Assembly: GCF_014224355.1 (NCBI RefSeq)
Contig: NZ_VNWP01000010.1
Coordinates: forward strand, 33,131 to 97,130
Origin: Synechococcus sp. BSA11S
GTDB lineage: Bacteria; Cyanobacteriota; Cyanobacteriia; PCC-6307; Cyanobiaceae
Direction: 5' to 3'
DNA: 64,000 nucleotides
Below the pieces are notes generated by a model, which was not told the origin of the DNA, made no database searches, and saw only the letters and a list, made by a program, of their open reading frames with translations. Shown here one piece after another: positions 25,014 through 33,986 of this stretch. Position 1 is the stretch's first letter. Each line of letters opens with the position of its first letter. Both the position numbers and the translations under genes were made by a program.

Positions 25014-25103
25014 GGAGCGCCGCTGCCACCGAGGAAGCCGGGGCGGGAGGGTGTCAACCAATCAAACAGGCACTGGTACGGATGTTCGATTTCGTGCTTT
25101 GCC

Positions 25104-25313
25104 GTGGTGCGGGCCCCGCTCTCCAGCCCTGTGCCTTCCCGTTCCGACTCTGTGGAGGACTGGCCTTACCTCGATCAGGACGTGCTGGTCACCGCCTGCA
25201 GCCCCAAGGCCTGCCTCATGTGCCAGCTGCACCAGGGCATGATCGCTCCTGGCGAGCAGCTCACCCGCCGCTGTCAGGGTTGGACCGAGGATCTGGCCCG
25301 TCAGCTGAGCTGA
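25104..25313 (+). CDS. Hypothetical small protein with a CxxC motif
   Basis: A 69-residue frame whose second half, LDQDVLVTACSPKACLMCQLHQGMIAPGEQLTRRCQGW, looks coding: four cysteines, including ACLMCQ, and a conserved-looking GW before an amphipathic end. A metal-binding or redox role is possible but unproven. The first about 15 residues are low in information, so the start may be later. Confidence 0.4.
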   Translation: MVRAPLSSPVPSRSDSVEDWPYLDQDVLVTACSPKACLMCQLHQGMIAPGEQLTRRCQGWTEDLARQLS

Positions 25314-25328
25314 CACTCCGGAGGTGTC

Positions 25329-25499
25329 ATGAGCAGCCGGCGAAGGGTGGTGGTCTGCGGAGGCGATGGTCCCGGCACGGCCTCACGAGCCGCCCACGCG
25401 CTCAAGGCGGGCCAACGCTTGATCTTCCTGGCGGTGCCGGCGCTGGGGCGGGGCTTCTGTTGCTCGAAGAAGAGCGGGATCGGACGACCCCTCAGATGA
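25329..25499 (+). CDS. 56-residue ORF with strong ribosome binding site
   Basis: The ATG at 25329 is preceded at good spacing by GGAGGTG, one of the best Shine-Dalgarno matches in the region. The product begins MSSRRRVVVCGGDGPGTASRAA, a beta strand and glycine loop resembling the start of a Rossmann-like or SLOG nucleotide-binding fold, then one more strand (RLIFLAVPAL) and a basic end. It is too short to be a whole such domain. It may be the 5' end of a truncated gene. Confidence 0.4.
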   Translation: MSSRRRVVVCGGDGPGTASRAAHALKAGQRLIFLAVPALGRGFCCSKKSGIGRPLR

Positions 25500-26007
25500 A
25501 CCCATAGGAATACGGCTGCTTGCTGCCATCGCGGCGGATCAGCAGCCAGAGAGGACCTGGGAAGAAGCCTTGGCAGCGAATCGTCCAGATCCAGTAGTCA
25601 TCCACCGTTTCACCGTATTCCGGCGGAAAGAGGCGTGTGCCGTCGGCTGCCTTGGGTTCCTCGTCCGCCGGCAGCATCTGAACCGACAGATCGGGATCGG
25701 CCACCAGTCCGGCGGTGATCACCGCTCGCACCTGCTCATTGCTGGCGTTGTCCGTCAGATCGAAGCTTTCGGGCTGGGAGCGGACCATGGAGGCGAGGCC
25801 GTCGCGGCTGGGATCTGCTGCGCAGGGCAGGAAGAGCGCCGGCAGGACACGGCGGAAGGCTTCCAGGGCATCGAGGCTGCCTGGAAGTGCCTGCTGCGCT
25901 CGATGCACGTCGGCAGAAAAGTCGTAGGCGGGGGGCAACGCATGCACCTGCAGGGCTGAATTGAAGTCAGCAGGATCCATCTGGGGATGAGCCAAGGCGA
26001 TCCGCAT
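25492..26007 (-). CDS. Hypothetical protein, 171 residues
   Basis: The frame opens MRIALAHPQMDPADFNSALQ and ends KQPYSYGFI; the middle contains LPALFLPCAADPSRDG, DNASNEQVRAVITAGLVAD and an aromatic DDYWIWTIRCQGFFPGPLWLLIRRDG near the C-terminus. The composition is natural. The open frame extends to 26289, but residues before the ATG at 26007 look unstructured. I do not recognise the family. It stands on the opposite strand to its neighbours and overlaps the 56-residue frame's stop by 8 bp. Confidence 0.6.
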   Translation of the reverse strand: MRIALAHPQMDPADFNSALQVHALPPAYDFSADVHRAQQALPGSLDALEAFRRVLPALFLPCAADPSRDGLASMVRSQPESFDLTDNASNEQVRAVITAGLVADPDLSVQMLPADEEPKAADGTRLFPPEYGETVDDYWIWTIRCQGFFPGPLWLLIRRDGSKQPYSYGFI

Positions 26008-26179
26008 CCTGATAGGAGGTGCTTGCAGCCTCTGGGATCCCCCTGGGCAACAGGAGTTCATCGGGGCAAGGCCCGGTCGACCGTGGCTTCCCGCTGACTT
26101 GGATGGCCTGAACTGGCACACCGGGTGGGGCCAAGCCGTGAGGCAGCAACTCCCAATATGACTTCCACTACCAACAGTC

Positions 26180-26740
26180 ATGCGTCGTCCGGCATTCCTG
26201 CTCGCCTCCGCGCTCCTCCTGGGCACCTCCGGCCTTGGCCTATCGGTAGAGGCAAAGGAGAGCCGACCCAACATCGAAGTCGCAAGCATGATGCGTTACT
26301 GCCAAGGCGAAGTGGCGGCCAAGTACAGGGTGAGCCCGCATGACATCAGCACGCTGCCGGTCGAGCGACAGGGAAACAGTTACCGCGTCTACGGACAGAC
26401 TCCCGCCGAAGGAAGTGAAGCGCTGTTCTTCTACTGCGAGTTCAACCAGCACCGCGAGTTCGACGGCGTGAAGATGACCAGTGACAAGCGCCCCAGTGGT
26501 GACAGTGGCGGCTCTGCCAAGGAGCGCGTGAAGGTGGAGGACATGGCGCGCTACTGCACCGGCATGGCGGCTGAGAAGTTCAAGCAAAGCCCCCGCTACA
26601 TCACCAGCAATGAGCCAAGTCGTCAGTCAAATGGTACCTACAAGGTGTACGGGCAATATGACGCATCAAGCACCAACACTCAGGCCTTCGTCTGCACTTA
26701 CAATGCCAATGTCGTGTTCAAGAGCGTCGTCAAGAACTGA
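26180..26740 (+). CDS. Secreted protein with two tandem copies of one domain
   Basis: A 186-residue exported protein. Residues 1-25 are a signal peptide (MRRPAFLLASALLLGTSGLGL). The mature part has two related units of about 60 residues: MMRYCQGEVAAKYRVSP...YRVYGQ...FFYCEFN and MARYCTGMAAEKFKQSP...YKVYGQ...FVCTYN. Each unit has two cysteines in the same places, so one disulfide per unit is likely. The linker is Ser/Gly-rich. Such YC(x)G...YxVYGQ units occur in small cyanobacterial secreted proteins; the function is unknown. A strong intrinsic terminator follows 30 bases after the stop. Confidence 0.85.
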   Translation: MRRPAFLLASALLLGTSGLGLSVEAKESRPNIEVASMMRYCQGEVAAKYRVSPHDISTLPVERQGNSYRVYGQTPAEGSEALFFYCEFNQHREFDGVKMTSDKRPSGDSGGSAKERVKVEDMARYCTGMAAEKFKQSPRYITSNEPSRQSNGTYKVYGQYDASSTNTQAFVCTYNANVVFKSVVKN

Positions 26741-26769
26741 ATTCTCTCCAGGTCCGATCTGACATCGAT

Positions 26770-26796
26770 GCCCCGGGCGAATGCCTGGGGCTTTTT
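26770..26796 (+). terminator. Rho-independent terminator after the duplicated-domain gene
   Basis: A nine-pair stem (GCCCCGGGC and GCCTGGGGC, one G-T pair) with a GAAT loop, followed by five T. It lies 30 bases after the stop at 26740. Confidence 0.9.
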
Positions 26797-27274
26797 GATG
26801 CACCAAAGTCCTGACGTCAAGGCCCTCGCCGAATATTTGGGCTGGAGGCCCATCTTCTGCCCATGATCGCCGGACGTGTGACTGACCGTTGGGGTAAGCG
26901 ATCTGTACCCCCAGCGGTTGCTGACACAGCGAAGCCCGGCGACGAGGCCACCGGGCTTGGATCGTGGGGTGTGTTGTCGGAGCTGCTGACGCTGGCACCT
27001 GGGGCCAGGGTTCCAGTGGGGCTTCCCGATGGTTCCGGGGCACCCAGGGCGGTGCCAATGGACGGCGACGGTTCACGACAAGGTGTCACACGCCCGGGAA
27101 GCCAGTGATCCGTTGAGAGTGTTGGAGCAGGGGCCAGATCGTCAGCGCACTCCTGGCGGCTGCTCAGGTGGGGTGTGTTCCATGCTCTGGAGCCTCCCGG
27201 TGTTGATGGACTCACGATCCGTCGGCCAGACCCGCCTTGCCGTCTTTAGAATCAGACTCCAGGAGGCGTGAATC
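26797..27274. other. Stretch without a secure gene
   Basis: Open frames occur on both strands (for example 26863-27108 plus), but none shows a domain or a ribosome binding site. The last about 60 bases hold the vapBC control region, with AGGAGG at 27261-27266. Confidence 0.4.
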
Positions 27275-27505
27275 ATGAAAGTCACCGTTGAACTTTCCGA
27301 AACGGAGATGGCCGAAATCCTGGATCTCACGGGCGAGCGCAAGAAGGGCCCCGCGATCCGCCGCCTGATGGAGGAGGCGTTGCAGCAGCGGCGGCGTGCC
27401 CAGATCGCCCAGCGCTTCCTCAGCGGCGAATGGGGCGTGGAGTTGGAGAGCTACGAAGCCGACCAGGAGCGTGAGCGCCAGCGTGATCAGCAGACCGCCT
27501 CGTGA
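27275..27505 (+). CDS. vapB: VapB-type antitoxin
   Basis: A 76-residue protein that opens with a short ribbon (MKVTVELSETEMAEILDLTG), a basic helix (IRRLMEEALQQRRRAQIAQ) and an acidic, charged tail that likely wraps the toxin. The ATG has AGGAGG eight bases upstream. Its stop overlaps the VapC start (GTGA). The order antitoxin-toxin and the overlap are typical of vapBC. The DNA-binding fold looks like ribbon-helix-helix, judged by eye. Confidence 0.85.
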   Translation: MKVTVELSETEMAEILDLTGERKKGPAIRRLMEEALQQRRRAQIAQRFLSGEWGVELESYEADQERERQRDQQTAS

Positions 27506-27906
27506 CGCTGCTGCTCGACACCAGCCTCTGGATCGACTTCACCCGCGCCCGCAGCCCGGCCCCGCTCAAGCAGTTCATCGCCCCCTACGTGCTGGATCCC
27601 GCAGCCCACCTGGCTGAACCGGTGCTCTTTGAGGTGCTCCGTTCCGCCCGGCCGGAGGAATCTCGCTTGCTGGAGGCCCAGTTCGACGTCTTGCCCTGCC
27701 TGCCCACGCCAAAGGATCTATGGCAACGGGCGATCGCCCTGGGCCAGGCCTGCCGCCAGGCTGGCCGCACCGTGTTCAGCCTTGATCTCCTGGTGGCTGC
27801 CGTGGCGATGCATCACGACGCCGTGGTGGTGAGCTTCGACGCCGACTTCGAAGCCATCGCCTCAGTGAGCGCCTTGCGACTGAAGCGCTTGAACCGCCCC
27901 GGCTGA
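27502..27906 (+). CDS. vapC: VapC-type PIN-domain ribonuclease toxin
   Basis: A 134-residue PIN domain. The acidic active-site residues are visible: LLDTSLWIDF (first Asp) near residue 6, EVLRSAR (Glu) near residue 44, and FSLDLLVAAVAMHHDAVVVSFDADFEAIA (two Asp) near residues 92-112. These four carboxylates hold the metal in VapC nucleases that cut tRNA or rRNA. The start is a GTG overlapping the vapB stop by four bases. It is complete and probably functional. Confidence 0.92.
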   Translation: MTLLLDTSLWIDFTRARSPAPLKQFIAPYVLDPAAHLAEPVLFEVLRSARPEESRLLEAQFDVLPCLPTPKDLWQRAIALGQACRQAGRTVFSLDLLVAAVAMHHDAVVVSFDADFEAIASVSALRLKRLNRPG

Positions 27907-28500
27907 TCCCATGCCCTCCATCCACCCCGCACAGCGCAGAAGAAAGCATCCGGAACGGCCACCCGAGCACCTTGCACCTGTGGTGGGCGAGACCGAGACG
28001 GCGGCTTGAGGGCGGCGCGGGCGGCATTGAGCTAAGGCCGCTCTTGCGAACGGAGCTCGGTGGAAGTTACGGACAAAGGATCCGCATCAAAAGGCTTACC
28101 ACCCAAGTCGCTGGAGCGTTCCCGGCCGCAGCGCTTCAGATCATCGACGGGCTCTGGCAGCCCCTGAGCGGCGGGCGCGAGGGTTTCGAGATGCAACAGC
28201 GCCTCTACACGGCGCTGGGCGGCAGTCGCGACAGCCTCATCGCCCAGGACCATGGGCTGTTCCTCCAGTTCACCCAGCGAGTGGGCTGGCCCCTGGTGGA
28301 AGGGGTGGGTTTCGCCATGGCGGAAGACCTCAGCGTGCCGGTGGCCACGGACTATGGCCTCAAGGCCGGGAATCTCCTGAGGCGCGCCTGATCGAGGTTT
28401 TTGCTGGCTGAGGAGCTGCCGCTGGGCCTGGTTTTCCACAGGAGTGACCTCTCGAAAGAATGAATCTGCGACGGCCCGGACCATCATTCATTCATGAGGT
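27907..28500. other. Unassigned stretch with open frames on both strands
   Basis: A plus frame (27972-28391) reads ALQIIDGLWQPLSGGREGFEM and LFLQFTQRVGWPLVEGVGF; the opposite minus frame (28032-28487) is histidine-rich and looks like its shadow. The plus frame might be coding but matches nothing that I know and has no ribosome binding site. I leave it unassigned. Confidence 0.3.
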
Positions 28501-28905
28501 TCATGCCTTGTATGAGATTGATGAAGGTGCTGTCTGAGCCGGTTGTTCCAACCGGAACGCAGCAATGGCCTTCTGCAAAGTGGGAAAGATTCGCTCGGCT
28601 CCGATCCGTCCCACAACGCCAGCCTTGCTGAGTTGTTGATAGAGATCATGCTTGACCTTGGCCATGCCGAAGACGATGCCCTTCGCCGTAAGTTCGTCGT
28701 GAAACTCCTGCAGCACATCGGCGGCGGTGATGTCGATCAGGGCGCGGCGACGGAAGTCCTCGGAGTTGGCGAAGCAAAGGGGCGCGTCGTAGCGGTAGAG
28801 CACCAGCCCGGGGATGGTGCTGGCGCCGGCCAGCAGATCACCCCGCAGCCTGGTCGGTTGGTAGGCGCGAAGCCGCCTCAGTCCAGGCAGGAGTGCTATG
28901 GGCAT
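28501..28905 (-). pseudogene. SulP transporter remnant with the membrane domain deleted
   Basis: The frame fuses three short SulP pieces. The first is the N-terminal LLPGLRRLRAYQPTRLRGDLLAG, which normally precedes the first membrane helix. It runs directly into TIPGLVLYRYDAPLCFANSEDFRRRAL, the start of the cytoplasmic STAS domain, and then IDITAADVLQEFHDELTAKGI through RIFPTLQKAIAAF, the STAS end. All about twelve membrane helices and a middle part of STAS are missing, yet the frame is kept. It cannot transport anion. It may be an inert relic or, if expressed, a free STAS-like fragment. An intact sulP lies at 40.3 kb. Confidence 0.8.
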
Positions 28906-29008
28906 CCGATTGTCCTGGCGCACCATCTCCTCTCTCTGTGATGGTGCTGTGCACCGGCCCCACCCGCGGCGGCTGCACAGCACTCGCTTGACCATCGAGT
29001 CAAAGCGG

Positions 29009-30964
29009 TCATGGGGCTGGGGTGCGGGGCAGGGCAGGGCCCACAAGATCGAGCCGTGGAACCCCCACAGCGATGCCGGAGGCATCGAGAGCCTGCTTCA
29101 GGCGGCGGCGGTATTCGCGGCCCACAGGCCACTGCTGCAGGGGTTGGGTCTTGATCAGGATGCGGATGAGCACGCCGCTGTGGGCAATCTCATCGATACC
29201 GAGCATCTCCGGAGGCTCGAGAATGCGGTCGGCCCAAGCAGGCTCGTGGTAAAGATCCTGAGCCACAGATTCCATCAGGGCCATGACCGCATCCACATCC
29301 GCTGCGATTGACACGGTGAGGGCATAGTTCACACGTGACCAGCTGCTGGAGAGATTGCGCACCGTGTCAATGGTGCCATTCGGGATGGTGATCAATTCCC
29401 CATCGAGGTTGCGCAACTGGGTGACGCGCAGACCCACGCTCTCCACCAGGCCGCTCTGGTCGCCGATGGACACAACATCCCCGACCGCGAACTGGTCTTC
29501 GATCAGGATCATCAGCCCACTGATCAGATCCTTGAGCAGATTCTGCGAAGCCAACGACAGGGCAAAGCTCAGAAAACCCAGCAAAATTGCCACGGCCTGG
29601 GTCAACGCTCCCAGTTGATGCAACTGATAGAAGATCACCATGCCGAGGAGGAGATAGACGCCGACGCGCACCCACGCCCTCAGCGCACGGGACAACGTCG
29701 GCCCCCTTAACCTGGCCCGCGTGTCGTCCTGAAGGTGTGCCCAGCGATTCACATACCGGTCAGAGAAGACGTTCCCGGCTTTGATCGAGATTCTGGTCAA
29801 CATCGCCAGGAAGAGAATCAGCAGCGGAATGCCGATCGTGGCTTCCTTCCCCAGGGTCATGACCCAATCCAGGGGCGCCCATCCCTGGTTCTCGGGGGCA
29901 AATGCACGCCCCGTCGAGAACAGCCCGCGCACGGAAATACCGAAGACCCAGTTGCTGAAGGGCCGGCTCCAGTAGAAGAGGCCCGCCAGCCAGGCAATGC
30001 CGCAGGACCAGAGCAGGCACTGCCCCCAGAACAGGAAGGAGCGGTAGAAGGAGATCAGACTGAGACGCTGCCGCAGGGTCATCCGCACGCTCAGCCGCCT
30101 CTGGACCTGCAGGATGTTGCTCTTGCTCTCTCGGGATGAGGAGCCCCGATCCGGGGAGTGCTCCTCCTGGACCACCTGGCGAAGCCTGGTGGTCAGCGCC
30201 TGGTAAGCCCCATACAGACGCTTCTGAATGACAACGCCAACGGCGCTCGCCAGGAAGAGCAGGAGAAGGCCAAGCCCACCCCGACGGGCCGCTTGCCAGA
30301 GGGCGGGGGGCTGGCGTTCCTCCCAGGCATCCAGAAGACTCTTCCGCACCCCGCTGGCGACACGCCGGGCAATGGAGGCAGGCTCGGAGCTGTCCAACCG
30401 AATCCTGGCCACATCGGCAGGCGTGACCGTGAAGACCAGCTCGGGGGGATCGGACCGGGGGAATACGAGGAACACCTCATAGCGGGAACCCACCTGTCGC
30501 ACGAAGGTATGCAGGTTTCGGGCCAGGAGGTTACGAAGCTTGAAGACAGTGGGATCACGCTGTTGATCCATGGGCTCGGACAACGATCTCGATGTGTATG
30601 CCGTCATCGAGGAGAGAATCTTCTGAAGCCGGCTATGAATCACATGGGCACGCTCGGAAGCCGTATAGGCAGCATCATCCCCTGCGGGCGCTCCCGATTT
30701 CTTGAAATCAATGAATCCCGAAACCGTTCCGATGATCCGGCCATCAAGAAACACGGGAGACAATTCCACGTTTCCCTGGGAAAAGACAGGCAGAAACTGA
30801 GCCGAAGTCACTTGTGTCGCCGAGGCCTCAAGCGCAGGAAGAAACTGAGCCTGCACCGGCAGCAGGCCGGTCAGCACAACCAACAGGCAGCCCAGAGCAG
30901 GCAGCAGGCACACCAGCAGCTTTCGCTTCAGAGCCGCCGGTCCAGGGGGAAGGGGGAAGGGCAT
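29009..30964 (-). CDS. Large MscS-family mechanosensitive channel
   Basis: A 651-residue MscS-type channel. It has an N-terminal signal or membrane segment (LLVCLLPALGCLLVVLTGLL), a periplasmic part of about 180 residues, then several membrane helices from about residue 230. The pore-lining TM3 and beta domain are recognisable in LLGFLSFALSLASQNLLKDLISGLMILIEDQFAVGDVV near residue 470 and GLVESVGLRVTQLRNLDGELITIPNG after it. The C-terminal alpha/beta domain is complete. Such channels release solutes on osmotic downshock. Its ATG directly follows the stop of the broken outer-membrane-type gene upstream. Confidence 0.92.
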   Translation of the reverse strand: MPFPLPPGPAALKRKLLVCLLPALGCLLVVLTGLLPVQAQFLPALEASATQVTSAQFLPVFSQGNVELSPVFLDGRIIGTVSGFIDFKKSGAPAGDDAAYTASERAHVIHSRLQKILSSMTAYTSRSLSEPMDQQRDPTVFKLRNLLARNLHTFVRQVGSRYEVFLVFPRSDPPELVFTVTPADVARIRLDSSEPASIARRVASGVRKSLLDAWEERQPPALWQAARRGGLGLLLLFLASAVGVVIQKRLYGAYQALTTRLRQVVQEEHSPDRGSSSRESKSNILQVQRRLSVRMTLRQRLSLISFYRSFLFWGQCLLWSCGIAWLAGLFYWSRPFSNWVFGISVRGLFSTGRAFAPENQGWAPLDWVMTLGKEATIGIPLLILFLAMLTRISIKAGNVFSDRYVNRWAHLQDDTRARLRGPTLSRALRAWVRVGVYLLLGMVIFYQLHQLGALTQAVAILLGFLSFALSLASQNLLKDLISGLMILIEDQFAVGDVVSIGDQSGLVESVGLRVTQLRNLDGELITIPNGTIDTVRNLSSSWSRVNYALTVSIAADVDAVMALMESVAQDLYHEPAWADRILEPPEMLGIDEIAHSGVLIRILIKTQPLQQWPVGREYRRRLKQALDASGIAVGVPRLDLVGPALPRTPAP

Positions 30965-32037
30965 TCAGAACTTGCAGGTGAGGCCCGTGGACAGGATCAC
31001 ATTCAGCCGCTTGAAACCTGCTTCGAACGACAGTGATCGGCACCGCAGCGAAAGACGGTTCGTCCACATCCATGGCCTGGTGATCGACCAATCCAACCGG
31101 GTTGACGACCAGAGGAAGGCTTCATCGAAGGAATTCACAGGGGTGGCCAGCGCGAATACCTGGCCCCACGGGGCAGGACCGATGGGAACATCACGACTCC
31201 GGTACACTAAGGTAGCGATGGGATCCACCTGATCGTGTTGCCTGGTCAGGTTGATTTCTGCATAGTCATAGCGTGGCCCCACGCCGAGCTGCACGGCCTG
31301 GAATGAGCTCGGATCCGCCCCTTGCCAGAAGTTATTCCGTAGCCAAACAGCGTGCTGAACAGAACGGAGACATCATCGTCGTCGTCCTGGGTCGAGAACG
31401 TGCTGTCGTTCACCGCGACAGCTGATCGATGAACAGAAAATTGCGCCGGTCCAGGCGATGCCGGTAAACCGCGAACCCCTGGCTGATCGGCCAGGTGAGG
31501 TTGAAGTCCCTAGAGCTGTCGTAGTTGATCGAGGCAAACAGATCGGCCTCGAAGTCGTTGCGGGGCCATGGCTTGTAGAGATCGAAGCTGGCCACCGCAT
31601 TGGCCGTAGTTTCCTCATAGGTGGCGGCACTCACCGCCAGGCCCACCCGGCCCTGGAGCTTCTGCTCGGGAAGCGGAAAGGACGTGGCCCGCTCCGCTGC
31701 GGCCCGTTGCAGCTGTTCGCTCTCCGCCACGGCGCGACCGGCCAGGTTGCTGAAGCCATGGCGCCCTTGCAAAAGGGCCAGCCGCAGCCAGAGCGCCAGC
31801 TGCTGGGCGGGCTGCGGGATGGCCGTCACCACTGCCTCCCCCTCCCCCAGCAGGTTGGCCACGGGCAAAGGGCAGGACTGGCTCAGGCAGCGTTCGGCGA
31901 GATCGAGCAGCAGCTCCGGAAGGCTCTTCAGCCGCAGAGGCAGCCGGGGCTGGGAGAACACTCCAGAGAGAGCTCGCGAAAGCGAGGCAGTGGAAACCAG
32001 CAGACAGAGCCCTGGAGTGAAGATCGACTGTTCTCAC
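30965..32037 (-). pseudogene. Outer-membrane/exported beta-rich protein, multiply frameshifted
   Basis: Pieces of one protein are spread over three minus frames. A signal-peptide-like FASSLWSVLPAPAASAAEEP lies near 31950-32010. A helical, then beta-rich, middle (31410-31961) ends DRRNFLFIDQLSR. Next, in another frame, come VNDSTFSTQDDDDDVSVLFSTLFGYG and then NNFWQGADPSSFQAVQLGVGPRYDYAEINLT through the end at 30965. Alternating aromatic strands (GVGPRYDYAEINL, TRLDWSITRPWMW) suggest a beta-barrel. At least two frame changes (near 31295-31410) and probably a third near 31930 make it a pseudogene. It was probably co-transcribed with the MscS gene. Confidence 0.6.
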
Positions 32038-32408
32038 GCCAAGCCGTCTCAGACAAAAAAGTTGTTGAGCTCATTGTCCCAACGCAATACCGAAGGTAGC
32101 CTGGATGAGCCTTCATTTGAGCAGTGATCCCAACCAATCACCTCGCAACAGTCATCTCGGGGAGCATCTTGGGGAGGTGATTTCGCACAATAATATGGAT
32201 GACCATAGCTGATGTCCACTGGAAATCCACTGCTCCAGATCCGCGCACCCCAGACGCGCTGCAACTGCCATGAGCCATGGACCGTTCATCCTTCGGTCGC
32301 CAAGACTGACGCCCTGCGGCCTGATGGAACCGGGCTTCATACACTTTCATCAGGTGGCCGGCACTGATCGTCACGGTCGCGGAAGTTCTCTTGTTCTTCT
32401 CCAGCCCG
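32038..32408. other. Divergent intergenic stretch
   Basis: Between the minus-strand pseudogene and the plus-strand hydrolase I see no gene. The region is AT-richer than its flanks (notably about 32040-32210) and may hold the promoters of both. Confidence 0.4.
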
Positions 32409-33986
32409 ATGGATCGTTTCCGCCGCGGCCCACGGCGCACCCAGCTCCCGGTTCTTGCCGGCAGCCTGCTGGCCGCAGCCCCGTTGCTGCTGGGGGCAGA
32501 GCCGGCAGTGGCCCTCGAAGAACTCGAGCTCCGCTTGCCCCTGATCGGCGCCAACCTGGTGGTGCGGCTGGATGAACTGAGCAGTGCCGGGGATCTGCTG
32601 GCTGGCCACAGCGACCTGGCCGAGCTCGACCGTGCCAGCGATGGCGTGATCGGGCCGAAAGTGCTGCGGCTGTTCAACCACCCGATCCAGCTTCCCCCCG
32701 GCGTGGCCAAGGGGCTGCAGGGCTCCGTGGGCTCGCCATTGCTGCGGGAAGCCCTCCTGGCCACCACAGCTCTGGTCCGCGTCGATGGTCTGCCCACCGA
32801 TCTGAGCGGGGAGAAGCTCTCCCTTGCCCTGAGCCTCAGTGAGCGGGAGGGGTCGGTGACGCTGCTTTCCCTGCTGCGGGCCATGCCCGGCAAGCGGGCC
32901 TCCATCGATCTGGAGCGCGCCCTGTTCTCGCTCGATCGGCTGCAGCGCCAGCAGGCACCGGCCCAGACCCTGCTCGCGAAACAGCCCGCTGTGGGAGCCG
33001 ATCCGGATCTGAACCTGCCGGGCCGCTACACAGTGCGGCGCCGCGAGCTGCGGCTTCCGGTGTCCCATCGCCAGCACCCCCTGCGCAGCGTCGCTCTGCT
33101 GCCGCAGGGGGAGCATCCCATTGGCCTGGTGTTCATCTCCCACGGGCTGTGGGATGCCCCCGTGAACTTCGAGGGCTGGGGGCACCATCTCGCCAGCCAT
33201 GGCTATGCGGTGCTGCTGCCGGAGCACCCCGGCAGTGACCAGGCCCAGCAGGCCGCCATGCTCTCGGGCGCCATCCCCCCACCGGAGCCCGAGGAGCTGG
33301 GCCTGCGCCCCCTGGATGTTCGCGCCCTCCTGGCAGCTGTGGATGCTGACCGCTTTGCTCTTGGCCCGATCCCCTCCGAGCAGGTGGTGGTGCTGGGGCA
33401 CTCCTGGGGGGCGATCACCGCGCTGCAGCTGGCTGGCCTCAAGCCAAGCGACGCCAGGCTCGGGCAGCGCTGCGGGAATCTGAACGATACCGAGATGAAT
33501 GTGAGCTGGGTGCTGCAGTGCAGCTTTCTGCGCTCTGCCAACCAGGCGAAAGTGGCGGAACCCCTGGTGTTCGGCGTGGTGGCCGTGAGCCCACCGATGC
33601 GGCTCCTCTTCGACCAAGGGGCCTCCAAGGCCATGAATGGCCGGGCCCTCGTGGTGAGCGGCTCGAAGGACTGGGTGGTGCCCTTTGGCCCCGAAGCCCT
33701 CACCCCGTTCCAGGCACAGCCGGAAAGCCGCGGCCATCAGCTGGTGCTGGCAGGGGGCGGCACACACTTCAACCTGCGCCCAGGAGCAGCAGCCGACAAG
33801 GCCGTGCTGCGGGGTCTGATGCTCAGCTGGGTGCAACAGGTGTTGGGCGCAGGCCAATCCGCCCGCCCCTCCGCGGGAGCGCCACCCCTGCTGCCGGCAA
33901 CCGGCTGGGGAGATCCCAGGGTGCCACTGGTCGAAGCCACCCCCGCAACGCCGAGGCCTCAGCAGACCATCACCGCCCCGCCATAG
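32409..33986 (+). CDS. DUF1400 alpha/beta hydrolase, exported
   Basis: A 525-residue protein from the ATG at 32409. It has a signal peptide (LPVLAGSLLAAAPLLLGAEPAVA), a DUF1400 domain of about 150 residues typical of cyanobacterial lipase-like proteins, and a C-terminal alpha/beta hydrolase domain. The oxyanion strand FISHGLWD, the nucleophile elbow GHSWGAITAL (Ser near residue 336) and a late GGGTHFNL, with the likely catalytic His, are present. The substrate is unknown; relatives are called dienelactone-hydrolase- or PAF-acetylhydrolase-like. A TTG at 32391 is an alternative start. Confidence 0.88.
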   Translation: MDRFRRGPRRTQLPVLAGSLLAAAPLLLGAEPAVALEELELRLPLIGANLVVRLDELSSAGDLLAGHSDLAELDRASDGVIGPKVLRLFNHPIQLPPGVAKGLQGSVGSPLLREALLATTALVRVDGLPTDLSGEKLSLALSLSEREGSVTLLSLLRAMPGKRASIDLERALFSLDRLQRQQAPAQTLLAKQPAVGADPDLNLPGRYTVRRRELRLPVSHRQHPLRSVALLPQGEHPIGLVFISHGLWDAPVNFEGWGHHLASHGYAVLLPEHPGSDQAQQAAMLSGAIPPPEPEELGLRPLDVRALLAAVDADRFALGPIPSEQVVVLGHSWGAITALQLAGLKPSDARLGQRCGNLNDTEMNVSWVLQCSFLRSANQAKVAEPLVFGVVAVSPPMRLLFDQGASKAMNGRALVVSGSKDWVVPFGPEALTPFQAQPESRGHQLVLAGGGTHFNLRPGAAADKAVLRGLMLSWVQQVLGAGQSARPSAGAPPLLPATGWGDPRVPLVEATPATPRPQQTITAPP

